From contig NZ_PSRR01000001.1 in the NCBI RefSeq assembly GCF_004296405.1, positions 1 to 64,000 on the forward strand: 64,000 bases of DNA, given 5' to 3'. Within the stretch, counting starts at the first letter, position 1. Every line of letters begins with the position of its first letter. Below, piece by piece: positions 52,998 to 62,160 of the stretch. The DNA comes from Bradyrhizobium sp. Leo170. Its GTDB lineage: Bacteria; Pseudomonadota; Alphaproteobacteria; Rhizobiales; Xanthobacteraceae. Position numbers and translations under genes: made by a program. Below the pieces are notes generated by a model. It searched no databases, was not told the DNA's origin, and was given only the letters and a program-made list of their open reading frames with translations.

Positions 52998-54390
52998 GGC
53001 CGAATTCCTTCCGCAAGCTTGCGGCGCGCCGGCGGCGACATCAGCGGATGACTGTCGACGACGCCGCCGGGCAGCAGCGCGGGAAATTGTCCCTGCGCCC
53101 ACCGGATCACCTGCACGGCGGGACTGTTGATCAACACTTTTGCCGCAGGCGCGGTCCACAACACCCGGTCGATCAGGTCGTTGGGTCGATAAGCGGTATC
53201 GGCAATGCCGTCGCCGTTGAGATCGAAAGCGGGGTTGTCGCTCCAGTAATTTCCGCGCCCACCCCTCGACCAGTCGAGATGGCGGGTGCCGACATATTTG
53301 ACCTGGTTGACATTGTGGACGAACGCATTGTCGGTGATGGCGTTGCCTTCGGAACCTGCAGTAAAATGCACGCCGATTTCGCAGCCTTCGAACCAGTTGT
53401 TCTCGAGCCGGTTGTTGTTGGTGTTGTAGATGAATACGCATTTCTCCGGACCTAGGCGCGGAGCCTTGGTCTGGCTTGCCTGCGCGGCGGTGCCGGCTTC
53501 CGCTTGCGAAACACCTTCTTCCGCGCGGCTGTCGGACGTCGCCCAGCGCTCGCCCGGCTGCAATCCGCCGATCACGGCATTCCCCAGGATTTTCGAACCA
53601 TTCGTAGCGTTGAACAGCATGCCTCGATCCCGATCGCGCTCGGAAACATTGTCTCGAACCACGAGCCGGTTGGAGAACATGAATGCGTAGCCGATGGTAT
53701 TCCCGGTCGAGACGTTGTTCGTGATCTCGCCGTCATTGGCGTACATGTAGTGGATCGCGAAGCGCAGGTTGCTGAAACGGTTGCCGCTGAAAAGATTGTT
53801 GCGGCTCGAGATGACGAAGATGCCGTCGCGCCCGTAGCGGAATTCGTTGTCGATCACCTTGGCCCCGGGAGCATTCCACACCGACACGCCGTTGCCGGCC
53901 TCGCTGATGCGCGTCTGGTGCAAGCCGGTGATGTGGTTGTGGCGAACCACGGCATCGGGAGCCCCGTGCACATAGACGCCGAACAGATTGTCCTCGATGC
54001 GGTTGTCCTCGATGACGGCGTCGCGCGCGGATTGCTCGACAAAAATGCCGGAGTCCATCGTCTCGAGCGAGCGTCCGGACCCGCGCACTTCAATGCCGCG
54101 CACCACGGCGCCGGGGGCGGTGACCGTCACGACGCTGCCCTGGCGAGATCCCGCGACGACGGCTCCGGCTTCGCCGGCAAGCGTAATGCGGTGGGCGATC
54201 CGCAACGGTCCGCGATAGGTGCCGGCGGAGAGGCGCACTTCATCGCCATCCGCCGCCTGGTCGAGCACCGCCTGCAGGTCGCTCAGCTCCGGTGTAACCG
54301 CGAGCTGCGCTGCCGATGCGCGTGCGACAAGGCTGGCGGCGGCAAGTGCCGCCAGCCCGACCCCCCCATATGGTGTGGCGCCCCCACCAT
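52994..54390 (-). CDS. nosD: Periplasmic Cu-assembly protein NosD, start region frameshifted
   Basis: About 465 residues of beta-helix repeats (GIFVEQSARDAVIEDNRIED, GVYVHGAPDAVVRHNHITGL, VFIYNTNNNRLENNWFEGCE), typical NosD. NosZ ends with TGATG at 54388-54392, whose ATG would start NosD as [10 protein letters not shown], but a run of seven G at 54361-54367 then puts the rest out of frame. With an eighth G it reads MGG-VGLAALAAASLVARASAAQ, a proper signal peptide. The only start codon in the visible frame upstream is a GTG at 54478 inside nosZ. 1397 nt plus one is 466 codons. A slippery homopolymer indel, or a sequencing error. Confidence 0.8.
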
Positions 54391-56336
54391 CACGCGTTTC
54401 GCGGGTGCACCAACATGCGCCCGCGCATTTCCATGTGCATGGCGTGGCAGAACCAAGTGCAGAAGTACCAATAGACACCCGGCTTGTCGGCGACGAAGGT
54501 CACCGACGACGTCTGCTGCGAGTCGATCTCCATGTTGATGCCATAGTTGACGATGCAGAACCCATGGGTGAGGTCCTCGACGTCGTCGATGTTGGTGATA
54601 TAGACGGTCACCTCGTCGCCCTGATTGACCTCGAACTTGTCCAGCGCGAAGGCGGGCGCGGCGGAATACATGTAGACGCGTACCTTGTTGCCGTCGCGGA
54701 CGACTTTGGCGTCGCTTTCGAGCTTGACGCCGTCGGCAGCCGCCTGCTTGCGCGCTTCCTCGAAGAACGGATCGTCGCGCTTCCAGATGCTGAGAACGCG
54801 GCCTTCCAGCTTCGAACGGTGCACGATCACGGCATCATGGGGTTCGGCGAAGCTCGGACCGTCATGGACGAGGCGCATGCGGTCGCCCGAGATGTCGATG
54901 AGCTGATCGTTCTCCGGCTTGAGCGGACCGACATTGAGGAAGCGATCCTTGGAGAACTTGTTCAGCGACAGCAGCCATTTGCCGTCAGCTTCCTTGGTCT
55001 CGCCCATCGAGGCATGGTTGTGACCTGGCTGATAGTGGACGTCGAGCTTCTGGATGATCGGGTTGACCTTCTCGCCCTTGAACGCTCGCTTGGCTTGATC
55101 GATGTTCCACTTGCACACCTGGCTGTCGAGAAACAGGGTCGTGTAGGCGTTGCCTCTGCCGTCGAAGGCCGTATGCAGCGGGCCGAGTCCGAGCTCGGGC
55201 TCGGCGACCACGACATCGCGCGGCTTGATCTTGTCATCGAATAGCTGGTCGAGCAGGCGAACGTCGAGGACGGTCACCGTCGGAGCCAGCTTGCCGTTGG
55301 CGACGACATGAATCCCGTCAGGTGCGGTGTTCAATCCGTGCGGGCTGTTGGAGACAGGAATGTAGCGCGTGTAAGGCGAACCATGCCGCCCGTCGATCAC
55401 GGGCACACCGTTCATCTCCTTGTAGTCGCCTTTCTTGACCGCCTCCTCGATTCGCTTGATGTTGAAGACAGTGACCCAGTCTTGCTCGCTTGCGGTCATT
55501 TCGGCGAGCGTCACGCCTTTCTCGGAGTTGTAGCAGGTCGCGAACGCATATTTGCCCTGGTAGTCGCAGTCGGTATTGTCGAGGTTGCCGTCGACCATCA
55601 CCTGCCAGGCGACCTTCATGGTGTCGCCGTCGACGGCGGAGAAGATCGACCAGTATTTGCTCTTGTCGTCCAGCACCTTGCCATCGTTTGGCAGCGGCAC
55701 CTCGTATTCGCCGTTGCAGAAAAGATATCCGGTGCGCGGATATTTCTGCGGGCGCATGCCGTGGATCGTGTACTGGTTGGGAAGCTCGATGATCTTGTCG
55801 CACTTCATGATGTCGGTGCGAATGCGGGCGAGGCGGGTATTTGCCTTGTCGTTGATGAAGACGTAGCGCCCGTCATAGGTTCCGTCCGTGAACGACATAT
55901 GCGGATGGTGGCAGTCGCCGTTCGTCCAGATGCCGAGGTGGCTCTTCAGCCGCTCGCGGGTCTCCGGCAGCAGGCCCTCCGTCATGATCTTGCGGCTCTC
56001 ATTGGTCTGGCCCCAGCCAGTCGCGCTGCAACGGTTGAATACCGGAATGCGCATCAACTCGCGCATCGAAGGCATACCAACGATGCGGACTTCGCCGGTC
56101 TGGCCGCTGGAGAAGAAGACGTAGTATTCGTCGAGTTCGCCGGGCGCGATCTCCGACTTCAGGCCACCGGCACGCGCCGGCGCCGCCTTGGTCTGTGCCG
56201 CGGCCGGCTCTGGCGCAAGACCTTTGCCGAGGCTCAGTCCACCCGCGATGCCGGCGGCGCCGATCGCTGCTGTTCCCACGATCTGACGACGGCTGATCGT
56301 CGTCGACTTGTCGTCGTCATGTTTCTCACTTGCCAT
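54390..56336 (-). CDS. nosZ: Nitrous oxide reductase
   Basis: 648 residues, clade I type. Tat signal [20 protein letters not shown]. His-rich CuZ ligands include [20 protein letters not shown] and later histidines ([28 protein letters not shown]). The C-terminal cupredoxin domain ends with the CuA motif [20 protein letters not shown]. It reduces N2O to N2 in the periplasm, the last denitrification step. AAGGAGACGAAC precedes ATG 56336, within the end of nosR (11-bp overlap). Intact. Confidence 0.97.
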   Translation of the reverse strand: MASEKHDDDKSTTISRRQIVGTAAIGAAGIAGGLSLGKGLAPEPAAAQTKAAPARAGGLKSEIAPGELDEYYVFFSSGQTGEVRIVGMPSMRELMRIPVFNRCSATGWGQTNESRKIMTEGLLPETRERLKSHLGIWTNGDCHHPHMSFTDGTYDGRYVFINDKANTRLARIRTDIMKCDKIIELPNQYTIHGMRPQKYPRTGYLFCNGEYEVPLPNDGKVLDDKSKYWSIFSAVDGDTMKVAWQVMVDGNLDNTDCDYQGKYAFATCYNSEKGVTLAEMTASEQDWVTVFNIKRIEEAVKKGDYKEMNGVPVIDGRHGSPYTRYIPVSNSPHGLNTAPDGIHVVANGKLAPTVTVLDVRLLDQLFDDKIKPRDVVVAEPELGLGPLHTAFDGRGNAYTTLFLDSQVCKWNIDQAKRAFKGEKVNPIIQKLDVHYQPGHNHASMGETKEADGKWLLSLNKFSKDRFLNVGPLKPENDQLIDISGDRMRLVHDGPSFAEPHDAVIVHRSKLEGRVLSIWKRDDPFFEEARKQAAADGVKLESDAKVVRDGNKVRVYMYSAAPAFALDKFEVNQGDEVTVYITNIDDVEDLTHGFCIVNYGINMEIDSQQTSSVTFVADKPGVYWYFCTWFCHAMHMEMRGRMLVHPRNA

Positions 56337-58698
56337 GTTCGTCTCCTTTGTCTGAACGGCTGGTTAGAGCTTGTGATTGCGCGGTGGCGAGCACCGGCAC
56401 CGGCTTGCCGGCGTGCGTGATGGCCGTCTTCGGTCCGCTTCCGCCGGCACGCATCGAGGACGACGACATGGCCTGGAACTTCTCACGCTTGAGCCGCACC
56501 TGGATCATGTGCGGGCAGCGCTGGTCGTCGTAGTAGAGCTCCTGGCAGTGCATGCAGTAGATGCACTCGTTGACGTTGATGTGCCCCTCGGGATGGATCG
56601 ACTGCACCGGACATTCCTTGGCGCAGCGCTGACAGGGCGAGCCGCACTCCTTCCAGCGGCGCAGCCATTCGAAGGTCCGGACGCGGCCGGGGATCGCCAG
56701 TGCGGCGCCGAGCGCGCAGAGGTAGCGGCAGAAGAAGCGCTCGATGAAAAGGCCGATGAAGAGCAGGCCGCCCGCATAGGCGACGAACGGCCAGCTACGG
56801 GCGAATTTCAGGATGATCGCGGTCTTGAACGGTTCGACTTCCGCGAAGGTCTCGGCAAGCGCAACCGAGTAGAGCGACAGACCGAACAGGGCGAGGAAGA
56901 TGATGTATTTGATCGGCCAGAGACGCTCGTGAAGACCCCAGGGCACCGTGATCTGCGGCACCTTGAGCCATTTCGCGACCGTATTGGTCAGCTCCTGCAG
57001 CGCGCCGAACGGGCACAGCCATCCGCAGAACGGACCGCGTCCCCAGAACAGAAGTCCGGCAGCGATTGCCGACCAGAGCACGAAGATCAGCGGCGCGGCA
57101 AGAAAGAACTCCCAGTGAAAGCCGGTCACCAGCGCGTTCGTGAAGGTCACGACGTTGACGACGGAGAGCTGGGCGTTGGCGTACCAGCCAAGCCAGATCA
57201 GCACGAAGGCGAGATAGCCCCGGCGAACCCAGGTATAGAGCGTCGGCCGTCGCACCAGGATGTTCTGAAAGAAGAAGATGGCGGTCAGTACGATCAGAGC
57301 TATCGCCGTGATCGCGATAGAGGCCGGCTGCGAGCGCCAGATCCGCGTCCATAGCGGCTCTTCGCCGTCCTCCGCTGGCAGGGACACCTGTGCGCCCGGA
57401 GCGGAGGTTTGCGTCGCCGGCGTGCCGGACGGCACCGTCACCGGACGTTGCTCGGACCGCAGGTAGCGATCGGGCAGATTGTAGTCGAGGTCGAAGGTGA
57501 GAAACGCCTTGTCGCGGCTGCCGACGTTTCTTTGCACGAGCAACTGCAATTCCCAGGGCCGCGTCGGGTCGAGCGTGAATTCGGGCGGCGTGACGAACAA
57601 TGCGATTTCGTGGAAGTCCGGCGCGCCGTCGGCGGCAAGCGCGCCCAGGCGCGTATGATTCCGGTCGCGGAAGCGGGTGCTGGAGCCTTCCTGAAGGATT
57701 TCGACGCGGTCGAAAATGCCGCCGCGCACATAGGCAGAGCCCTTGAAGGAATAGATGCCGTCGCCAGCGATCATGATCGCCTGCTGTCCCGGCTGCAGGC
57801 GCTCCTTCAGCCGCTCATAGCCCTCGTCGCCGAGCAGGCTGCGGCCGATCGTCTCGGCGCTGGCAAGCGTAACAGAGAGGTCGATGAAGGTATCGCCTGG
57901 CTCGCCCGCTTCAGGGTTCTGTGCGGCGGCCGTGTTTCCCGATTTCGCGAATGCATCATTGACCTCGCCGATCGTCAGGTGCAGCCGCCGCACCGAGCCG
58001 TCGCCGACAAGGCTGGCCCAGTTACGAATCTCGCTCTTTCCGAGGTCAAGCGTCTTGGTGACCGGCGGCAACGCCGCCGCGACGCTCCCGCCGCCAATTC
58101 GTCCGGTTCGAATCAGCCGTACCGCGGAGCGTACGATGCTGTCGCTCATGACCAGCACGGTCACGGTCGCGCCACTGATGATGTCGACCTGCGGCGGCCG
58201 TTCCGCACCTCGCGCGATCGGCCTCATATCCTTGCCAATCAAGCTGTTTACGGCGGCGACGATACGCGGCTCCGGAATTCCGATCAGGACGATCGGCTCC
58301 TTGTGGTCGATGAGCTTCAGGCCCCTGACGATGCCGTCGGAATCGATGCCGACCAGGATGTGGATCGGCTTGCCCGAGTAGCCGACCGAATTGGCGAAAT
58401 CCGAGTTGAGATAGACAAAGCCCTGCAGTTGGTCGCCGCGATAGACGGGAACAATCGGCGGGTCGCCCTGCGGCGGACCGAAGCGATCCGCACCTGTGAA
58501 GAAGTCGCTGGGTTGGGCTTTTGGCAGATAGGTGGCGAGATCGCTCGCAGCCAGGGCCGCGCGTGTCCAGAAGATGATGCCAACGGCGACAATCACGGCC
58601 AGCGCGAATGCGACCGCTCGTCGGCGGCCATGACACGCTGAACTGGGACAAGGGGGCGTCGGCGCTAACAACCCTAAAGGGATCACCGATCCAACCAC
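56326..58698 (-). CDS. nosR: NosR, membrane flavo/Fe-S protein donating electrons to NosZ
   Basis: 790 residues from GTG 58698, AGGAGT upstream. Helix at 28-50, periplasmic FMN-binding domain with flavinylation motif [10 protein letters not shown] near 173-181, then five or six helices from about 475. Cytoplasmic CP motifs [13 protein letters not shown] and [10 protein letters not shown], followed by two [4Fe-4S] ferredoxin-type clusters: [15 protein letters not shown] and [20 protein letters not shown]. First gene of nosRZDFYLX; FMN is added by NosX. Fnr/NnrR site centred 62 bp upstream of its start. Confidence 0.95.
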   Translation of the reverse strand: MVGSVIPLGLLAPTPPCPSSACHGRRRAVAFALAVIVAVGIIFWTRAALAASDLATYLPKAQPSDFFTGADRFGPPQGDPPIVPVYRGDQLQGFVYLNSDFANSVGYSGKPIHILVGIDSDGIVRGLKLIDHKEPIVLIGIPEPRIVAAVNSLIGKDMRPIARGAERPPQVDIISGATVTVLVMSDSIVRSAVRLIRTGRIGGGSVAAALPPVTKTLDLGKSEIRNWASLVGDGSVRRLHLTIGEVNDAFAKSGNTAAAQNPEAGEPGDTFIDLSVTLASAETIGRSLLGDEGYERLKERLQPGQQAIMIAGDGIYSFKGSAYVRGGIFDRVEILQEGSSTRFRDRNHTRLGALAADGAPDFHEIALFVTPPEFTLDPTRPWELQLLVQRNVGSRDKAFLTFDLDYNLPDRYLRSEQRPVTVPSGTPATQTSAPGAQVSLPAEDGEEPLWTRIWRSQPASIAITAIALIVLTAIFFFQNILVRRPTLYTWVRRGYLAFVLIWLGWYANAQLSVVNVVTFTNALVTGFHWEFFLAAPLIFVLWSAIAAGLLFWGRGPFCGWLCPFGALQELTNTVAKWLKVPQITVPWGLHERLWPIKYIIFLALFGLSLYSVALAETFAEVEPFKTAIILKFARSWPFVAYAGGLLFIGLFIERFFCRYLCALGAALAIPGRVRTFEWLRRWKECGSPCQRCAKECPVQSIHPEGHINVNECIYCMHCQELYYDDQRCPHMIQVRLKREKFQAMSSSSMRAGGSGPKTAITHAGKPVPVLATAQSQALTSRSDKGDEHGK

Positions 58699-58753
58699 CG
58701 AAAGTTGACTCCTGTTCAGACCGGCTGTCTAGTCGTAACCGGGACACGCGAGT

Positions 58754-58767
58754 TTGTTCTGGATCAA
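58754..58767. promoter_or_regulatory. Fnr/NnrR-type site upstream of nosR
   Basis: TTGTTCTGGATCAA (TTGTT-CTGG-ATCAA) matches TTGAT-N4-ATCAA at 8 of the 9-10 conserved positions and has TTG-N8-CAA. Centre 62.5 bp upstream of the nosR GTG, near the -41.5 distance for an activator with a 20-nt leader. It is 28 bp before the divergent ferritin-like gene, too close to activate that gene from -41.5 unless its promoter starts elsewhere. Shares the central CTGG with the 23687-23700 site. Confidence 0.65.
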
Positions 58768-58788
58768 ACACAGCTATGCAGGTGGCTC

Positions 58789-59679
58789 ATGCTGCTAACG
58801 CGAGCATTGCTTTTGAAAGACGAACCGGCGGGAACCTTGCAGTCGCTGCATGAGCTGTTTGCGCTTGCCAATGCGATGGAGAAGGAGGCCGCGGATCGCT
58901 ATTCGGAGCTTGCCGAAGAGATGCGGGCGCAGGACAGAAATGATCTTGCGGCAGTTTTCGTGCAGCTTGCGGCCGCCGAGCGCGAGCATGTCGATAGTGT
59001 GACACGTTGGTCGCTGTCGCGCTGTGGCAAGGCGCCTGATCCGGCACTGGTGCGCTGGGATGCACCGGAGACTTTCGATGCCGAGACCATGGCCGAGATC
59101 AAGGCGTCGCAGCTGACGACACCTTATCGTGCCCTGGCGATGGCGGTGCGCAATGAAGAGCGCGCGTTTGCCTTCTGGTCCTATGTCGCGGCGTTCGCCG
59201 CCGATTCCGAGATCAGGAAGGCCGCCGAAGCCATGGCACGGGAGGAGCTTGCGCATGTGGCGACCCTGCGCAAGGAGCGGCGGAGCGCCTATCACCTTGA
59301 GCACAAGGAGCGCGCGGGTGAGGGGGCCGCTGACGCGGCAGCGCCGGTGGATGCCGGCGCGCTGGAATCTCGTCTGGCCGTGCGGCTCGCGGAGCTCGAG
59401 GCGCGCGTCCTGGGACGTTCGCAGAGCCGAGCTCATGAGCTTTGCGAAGAGGCCGAACTGATGTCGACCCGAGCCGCCGGATTCGAATCGTTTGCTGCGG
59501 CGTTGCAGGAAGCCGATGCCCAAACCATCGCCGAGGCTCTGACCGACGCCTATCTCGACGGTGCCGAACGCTCGGACGATCCGGCGCGTGTCGAGCTTCT
59601 GCAGACGCTGGCGGAGCGTGCCATCGCGCGGCTTGCCTGGCTGCGCAGCCTGGAGCCCTTTGTTAGGGCGAAAGCGTGA
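58789..59679 (+). CDS. Ferritin-like (rubrerythrin-family) protein
   Basis: 296 residues from ATG 58789 with AGGTGG upstream; the longer frame starts at 58705. Four-helix diiron pattern: LANAMEKEAADRYSELAEEM, VQLAAAEREHVDSVTRW, MAVRNEERAFAFWSYVAAFA and MAREELAHVATLRKERRSAY, with paired E...ExxH motifs. The last ~110 residues are an Ala/Arg-rich helical tail without Cys, so there is no rubredoxin domain. Likely peroxide or NO detoxification or iron handling; divergent from nosR and sharing its regulatory gap, so it may be co-regulated with denitrification. Confidence 0.8.
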   Translation: MLLTRALLLKDEPAGTLQSLHELFALANAMEKEAADRYSELAEEMRAQDRNDLAAVFVQLAAAEREHVDSVTRWSLSRCGKAPDPALVRWDAPETFDAETMAEIKASQLTTPYRALAMAVRNEERAFAFWSYVAAFAADSEIRKAAEAMAREELAHVATLRKERRSAYHLEHKERAGEGAADAAAPVDAGALESRLAVRLAELEARVLGRSQSRAHELCEEAELMSTRAAGFESFAAALQEADAQTIAEALTDAYLDGAERSDDPARVELLQTLAERAIARLAWLRSLEPFVRAKA

Positions 59680-59747
59680 TGAGCTTGGGACTCATCATAT
59701 CGCGCTTGCATCACACAATTTCCGCCCCTTCAGGCACATGACCTTGG

Positions 59748-60509
59748 TCACGTTGACTCGCCCCGCAGACCGAGGCGATCAAACAGATTGATCGGGAGTG
59801 GGAAGACCACGGTCGAGGACCGTTCGCCCGCGATGTCGTGCAGCGCCGCGAAATAGCGTAGCTGCATCGCCTGCGGCTCCTGGGCGAGGATCCGGCCGGC
59901 CTCGACGAGCTTTTCGGCGGCCTGCTGCTCGCCCATCGCATTGATCACTTTGGCGCGTCGCAGCCGTTCCGCCTCGGCTTGCTTGGCTATCGCGCGCACC
60001 ATGGTTTCGTTGAGATCGACATCCTTGATCTCGATCGACGTGACCTTGATGCCCCAGACGTCGGTCTGCTTGTCGAGGCTCTCCTGGATGTCGGCGTTTA
60101 ACCTGTCGCGTTCTGCGAGCATCTCGTCGAGTTCGTGCTTGCCGAGTACCGAGCGCAGCGTGGTCTGTGCGAGCTGGCTGGTCGCGGCCATGTAATCGCC
60201 GACCTTGATGATCGCGCGCTCGGCATCGACGATGCGAAAGTAGAGGACGGCGTTGACCTTGACCGAGACGTTGTCGCGCGAAATCACGTCCTGCGGCGGC
60301 ACGACCTGCACCATCACCCTGAGATCAACCTTCACGAGTTGCTGCACGACTGGAATGAGGATGATGAGGCCCGGGCCCTTCACGCCGGTGAAACGGCCGA
60401 GCGTAAAGACGACGCCGCGCTCATATTCTCGCAGGATGCGAACGGCCTGGGTCAAAAAAAGGATGACGATCAGCACAAGCGCTGCATAGGTCAAGTAATC
60501 AAGCATCAT
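59748..60509 (-). CDS. Slipin/SPFH (Band 7) membrane protein
   Basis: 253 residues, short N-terminal membrane helix ([20 protein letters not shown]) then an SPFH domain: [20 protein letters not shown]-type start and [40 protein letters not shown]. Oligomeric membrane scaffold associated with lipid microdomains. It overlaps the upstream NfeD-like gene by 11 bp; slipin-NfeD pairs are a well-known operon, where NfeD-type membrane serine proteases act with or on the slipin. Function here unproven. Confidence 0.92.
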   Translation of the reverse strand: MMLDYLTYAALVLIVILFLTQAVRILREYERGVVFTLGRFTGVKGPGLIILIPVVQQLVKVDLRVMVQVVPPQDVISRDNVSVKVNAVLYFRIVDAERAIIKVGDYMAATSQLAQTTLRSVLGKHELDEMLAERDRLNADIQESLDKQTDVWGIKVTSIEIKDVDLNETMVRAIAKQAEAERLRRAKVINAMGEQQAAEKLVEAGRILAQEPQAMQLRYFAALHDIAGERSSTVVFPLPINLFDRLGLRGEST

Positions 60510-61899
60510 GATGTATCTCCTTCGCCGGTCGGGACTGGCGCCGCACCACCAGCGTCAGATCGATGATGTTGGCGACTTCAACCACCTCGCCCGGCTTGAA
60601 GGTTTCGGTGCCGCGCGCTTGCCATCGCTCGCCGTGCGTGAAGACATGACCTTCATTCTCGGACCAATCGAGGACCTTGGCGGACAGGCCTCGCATGGCT
60701 TGCGCGCCGACGCGGACCGGACCGCTGCGAGCGCGCCGAAGCGAACCGAGCACGACGAGAACAAAGCCGATGAACGTCGCCGTCACGATGGCGATGAGCC
60801 ACCACGACAGTCGGTAGCCCGGCGCTTCGACCCTGAAGAGCATAACCGCTCCCAGCACAAAGGCGATGACTCCGCCGAGGCCGATCACGACCGTCGGGTT
60901 GAAGGCCTCGAAGGCGAGAAGCGCGATCCCGACCAGCATCAAGGCGAGGCCGGCGTAGCTGATCGGCAGCAAATTGAGGGCGTAGAGGCCCAGCAGCAGG
61001 CAGATCGTGCCGACGACGCCGGGGGCGACCGTGCCGGGGGACATGAATTCGAAGATTAGCCCGTAGACGCCAACCATCAGGAGAATGAACGCGACGTTGG
61101 GATCAGTGATGACCGCCAGGAACCGGGAGATCCATCCAGGATCGATTATTTCGACGACGGCGTCCTTCGTCGCCAGACGTTGCGTCTTGCCACTTGCAAC
61201 CTCGACAACGCGACCATCGACCTTCGCGCGCAGTTCGACCGGATCGCGTGCGATGAGATCGATGACATGTTCGTGCAACGCGCCGTTGGCGGAGAGGGTG
61301 GCGGCCTCGCGCACCGCCTTCTCGGCCCAGTCGGCATTGTGGCCACGCAGTTCGGCGAGGCTGCGGATGAGGGCGACGGCATCATTCGTCACCTTTGCCG
61401 TCATGGCATCCTTTGGCTCGTGCTGGCGGTCGCTATCCTTGCTGTCTTTGCCCTCCTTGTCCGGGGTGCCACCCGGCAGACCCGGTATCGGACCGCCAAT
61501 CTGCACCGGCGTCGCCGCACCGATATTGGTGCCCGGCGCCATTGCCGCGATATGGGTTGCATAGAGAATATAGGTCCCAGCGCTTGCGGCGTGGGCTCCG
61601 GAGGGAGCGACGTAACCGATGACAGGCACGGGCGAAGCGAGCACATCCGAGATGATCTCGCGCATGCTGGTGGTGAGACCGCCCGGTGTATTCAGACGCA
61701 GGATGACAATGTCTGCGCGTCGTTCGGCTGCTTTGGCCAGAGCGTCCTTCACGTAACTTGCCGACGCCGGCCCGATCGCTCCGTCGAGCGAAATAGTCAG
61801 TGCAAGACTGCGGTTCTCCTCCGCTAAGCCGGGAAGGAGCGAGACAACCAGAGCGACGATTGCAATCGCCGCAACGAGGGCCGCCTTTACGGTCTGCAC
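60499..61899 (-). CDS. NfeD-type membrane serine protease (ClpP-class, STOPP)
   Basis: About 466 residues from GTG 61899 (SD AAGGGAG 8 nt upstream); GTG 61908 is an alternative. Signal/anchor helix at the N-terminus. Protease domain about 40-250: [36 protein letters not shown] (nucleophile Ser) and [14 protein letters not shown] (general-base Lys). Then four membrane helices and a C-terminal OB-fold ([20 protein letters not shown]). Cleaves membrane-associated substrates, including slipin C-termini in archaeal relatives. Paired with the slipin gene. Confidence 0.9.
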   Translation of the reverse strand: MQTVKAALVAAIAIVALVVSLLPGLAEENRSLALTISLDGAIGPASASYVKDALAKAAERRADIVILRLNTPGGLTTSMREIISDVLASPVPVIGYVAPSGAHAASAGTYILYATHIAAMAPGTNIGAATPVQIGGPIPGLPGGTPDKEGKDSKDSDRQHEPKDAMTAKVTNDAVALIRSLAELRGHNADWAEKAVREAATLSANGALHEHVIDLIARDPVELRAKVDGRVVEVASGKTQRLATKDAVVEIIDPGWISRFLAVITDPNVAFILLMVGVYGLIFEFMSPGTVAPGVVGTICLLLGLYALNLLPISYAGLALMLVGIALLAFEAFNPTVVIGLGGVIAFVLGAVMLFRVEAPGYRLSWWLIAIVTATFIGFVLVVLGSLRRARSGPVRVGAQAMRGLSAKVLDWSENEGHVFTHGERWQARGTETFKPGEVVEVANIIDLTLVVRRQSRPAKEIHHDA

Positions 61900-62160
61900 G
61901 GCAAGCACTCCCTTGCCAAAAATATGGGGTTCCGTTCCGGAACCTCAATGGCCACGAACCACCGCACGCGCATGCCGTTGTGCAGTGCGATAGCTGGCAC
62001 TCGCTTCCATTCTTGCAGAGCCTGAACCGATCAAGCGTGGCAAGCTTCGGCCCGGCGCACTCCTCACTTCGTTCTCGCCGGCGGCTTGTTTCTTTCGACC
62101 GGGCTGATGATAGGCTGCTAGCCTGGGTGGAAATTTAGAAACTCCTTGGGGCTTCTCCAA

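Noticed and set aside
54219-56420. Plus-strand open frames opposite nosZ
   Set aside because: Antisense shadows of nosZ with no motifs.
58708-58722. Second Fnr-like sequence TTGACTCCTGTTCAG before nosR
   Set aside because: It fits TTG-N8-TCA only, lies closer to the start than -41.5, and the 58754-58767 site is a much better match.
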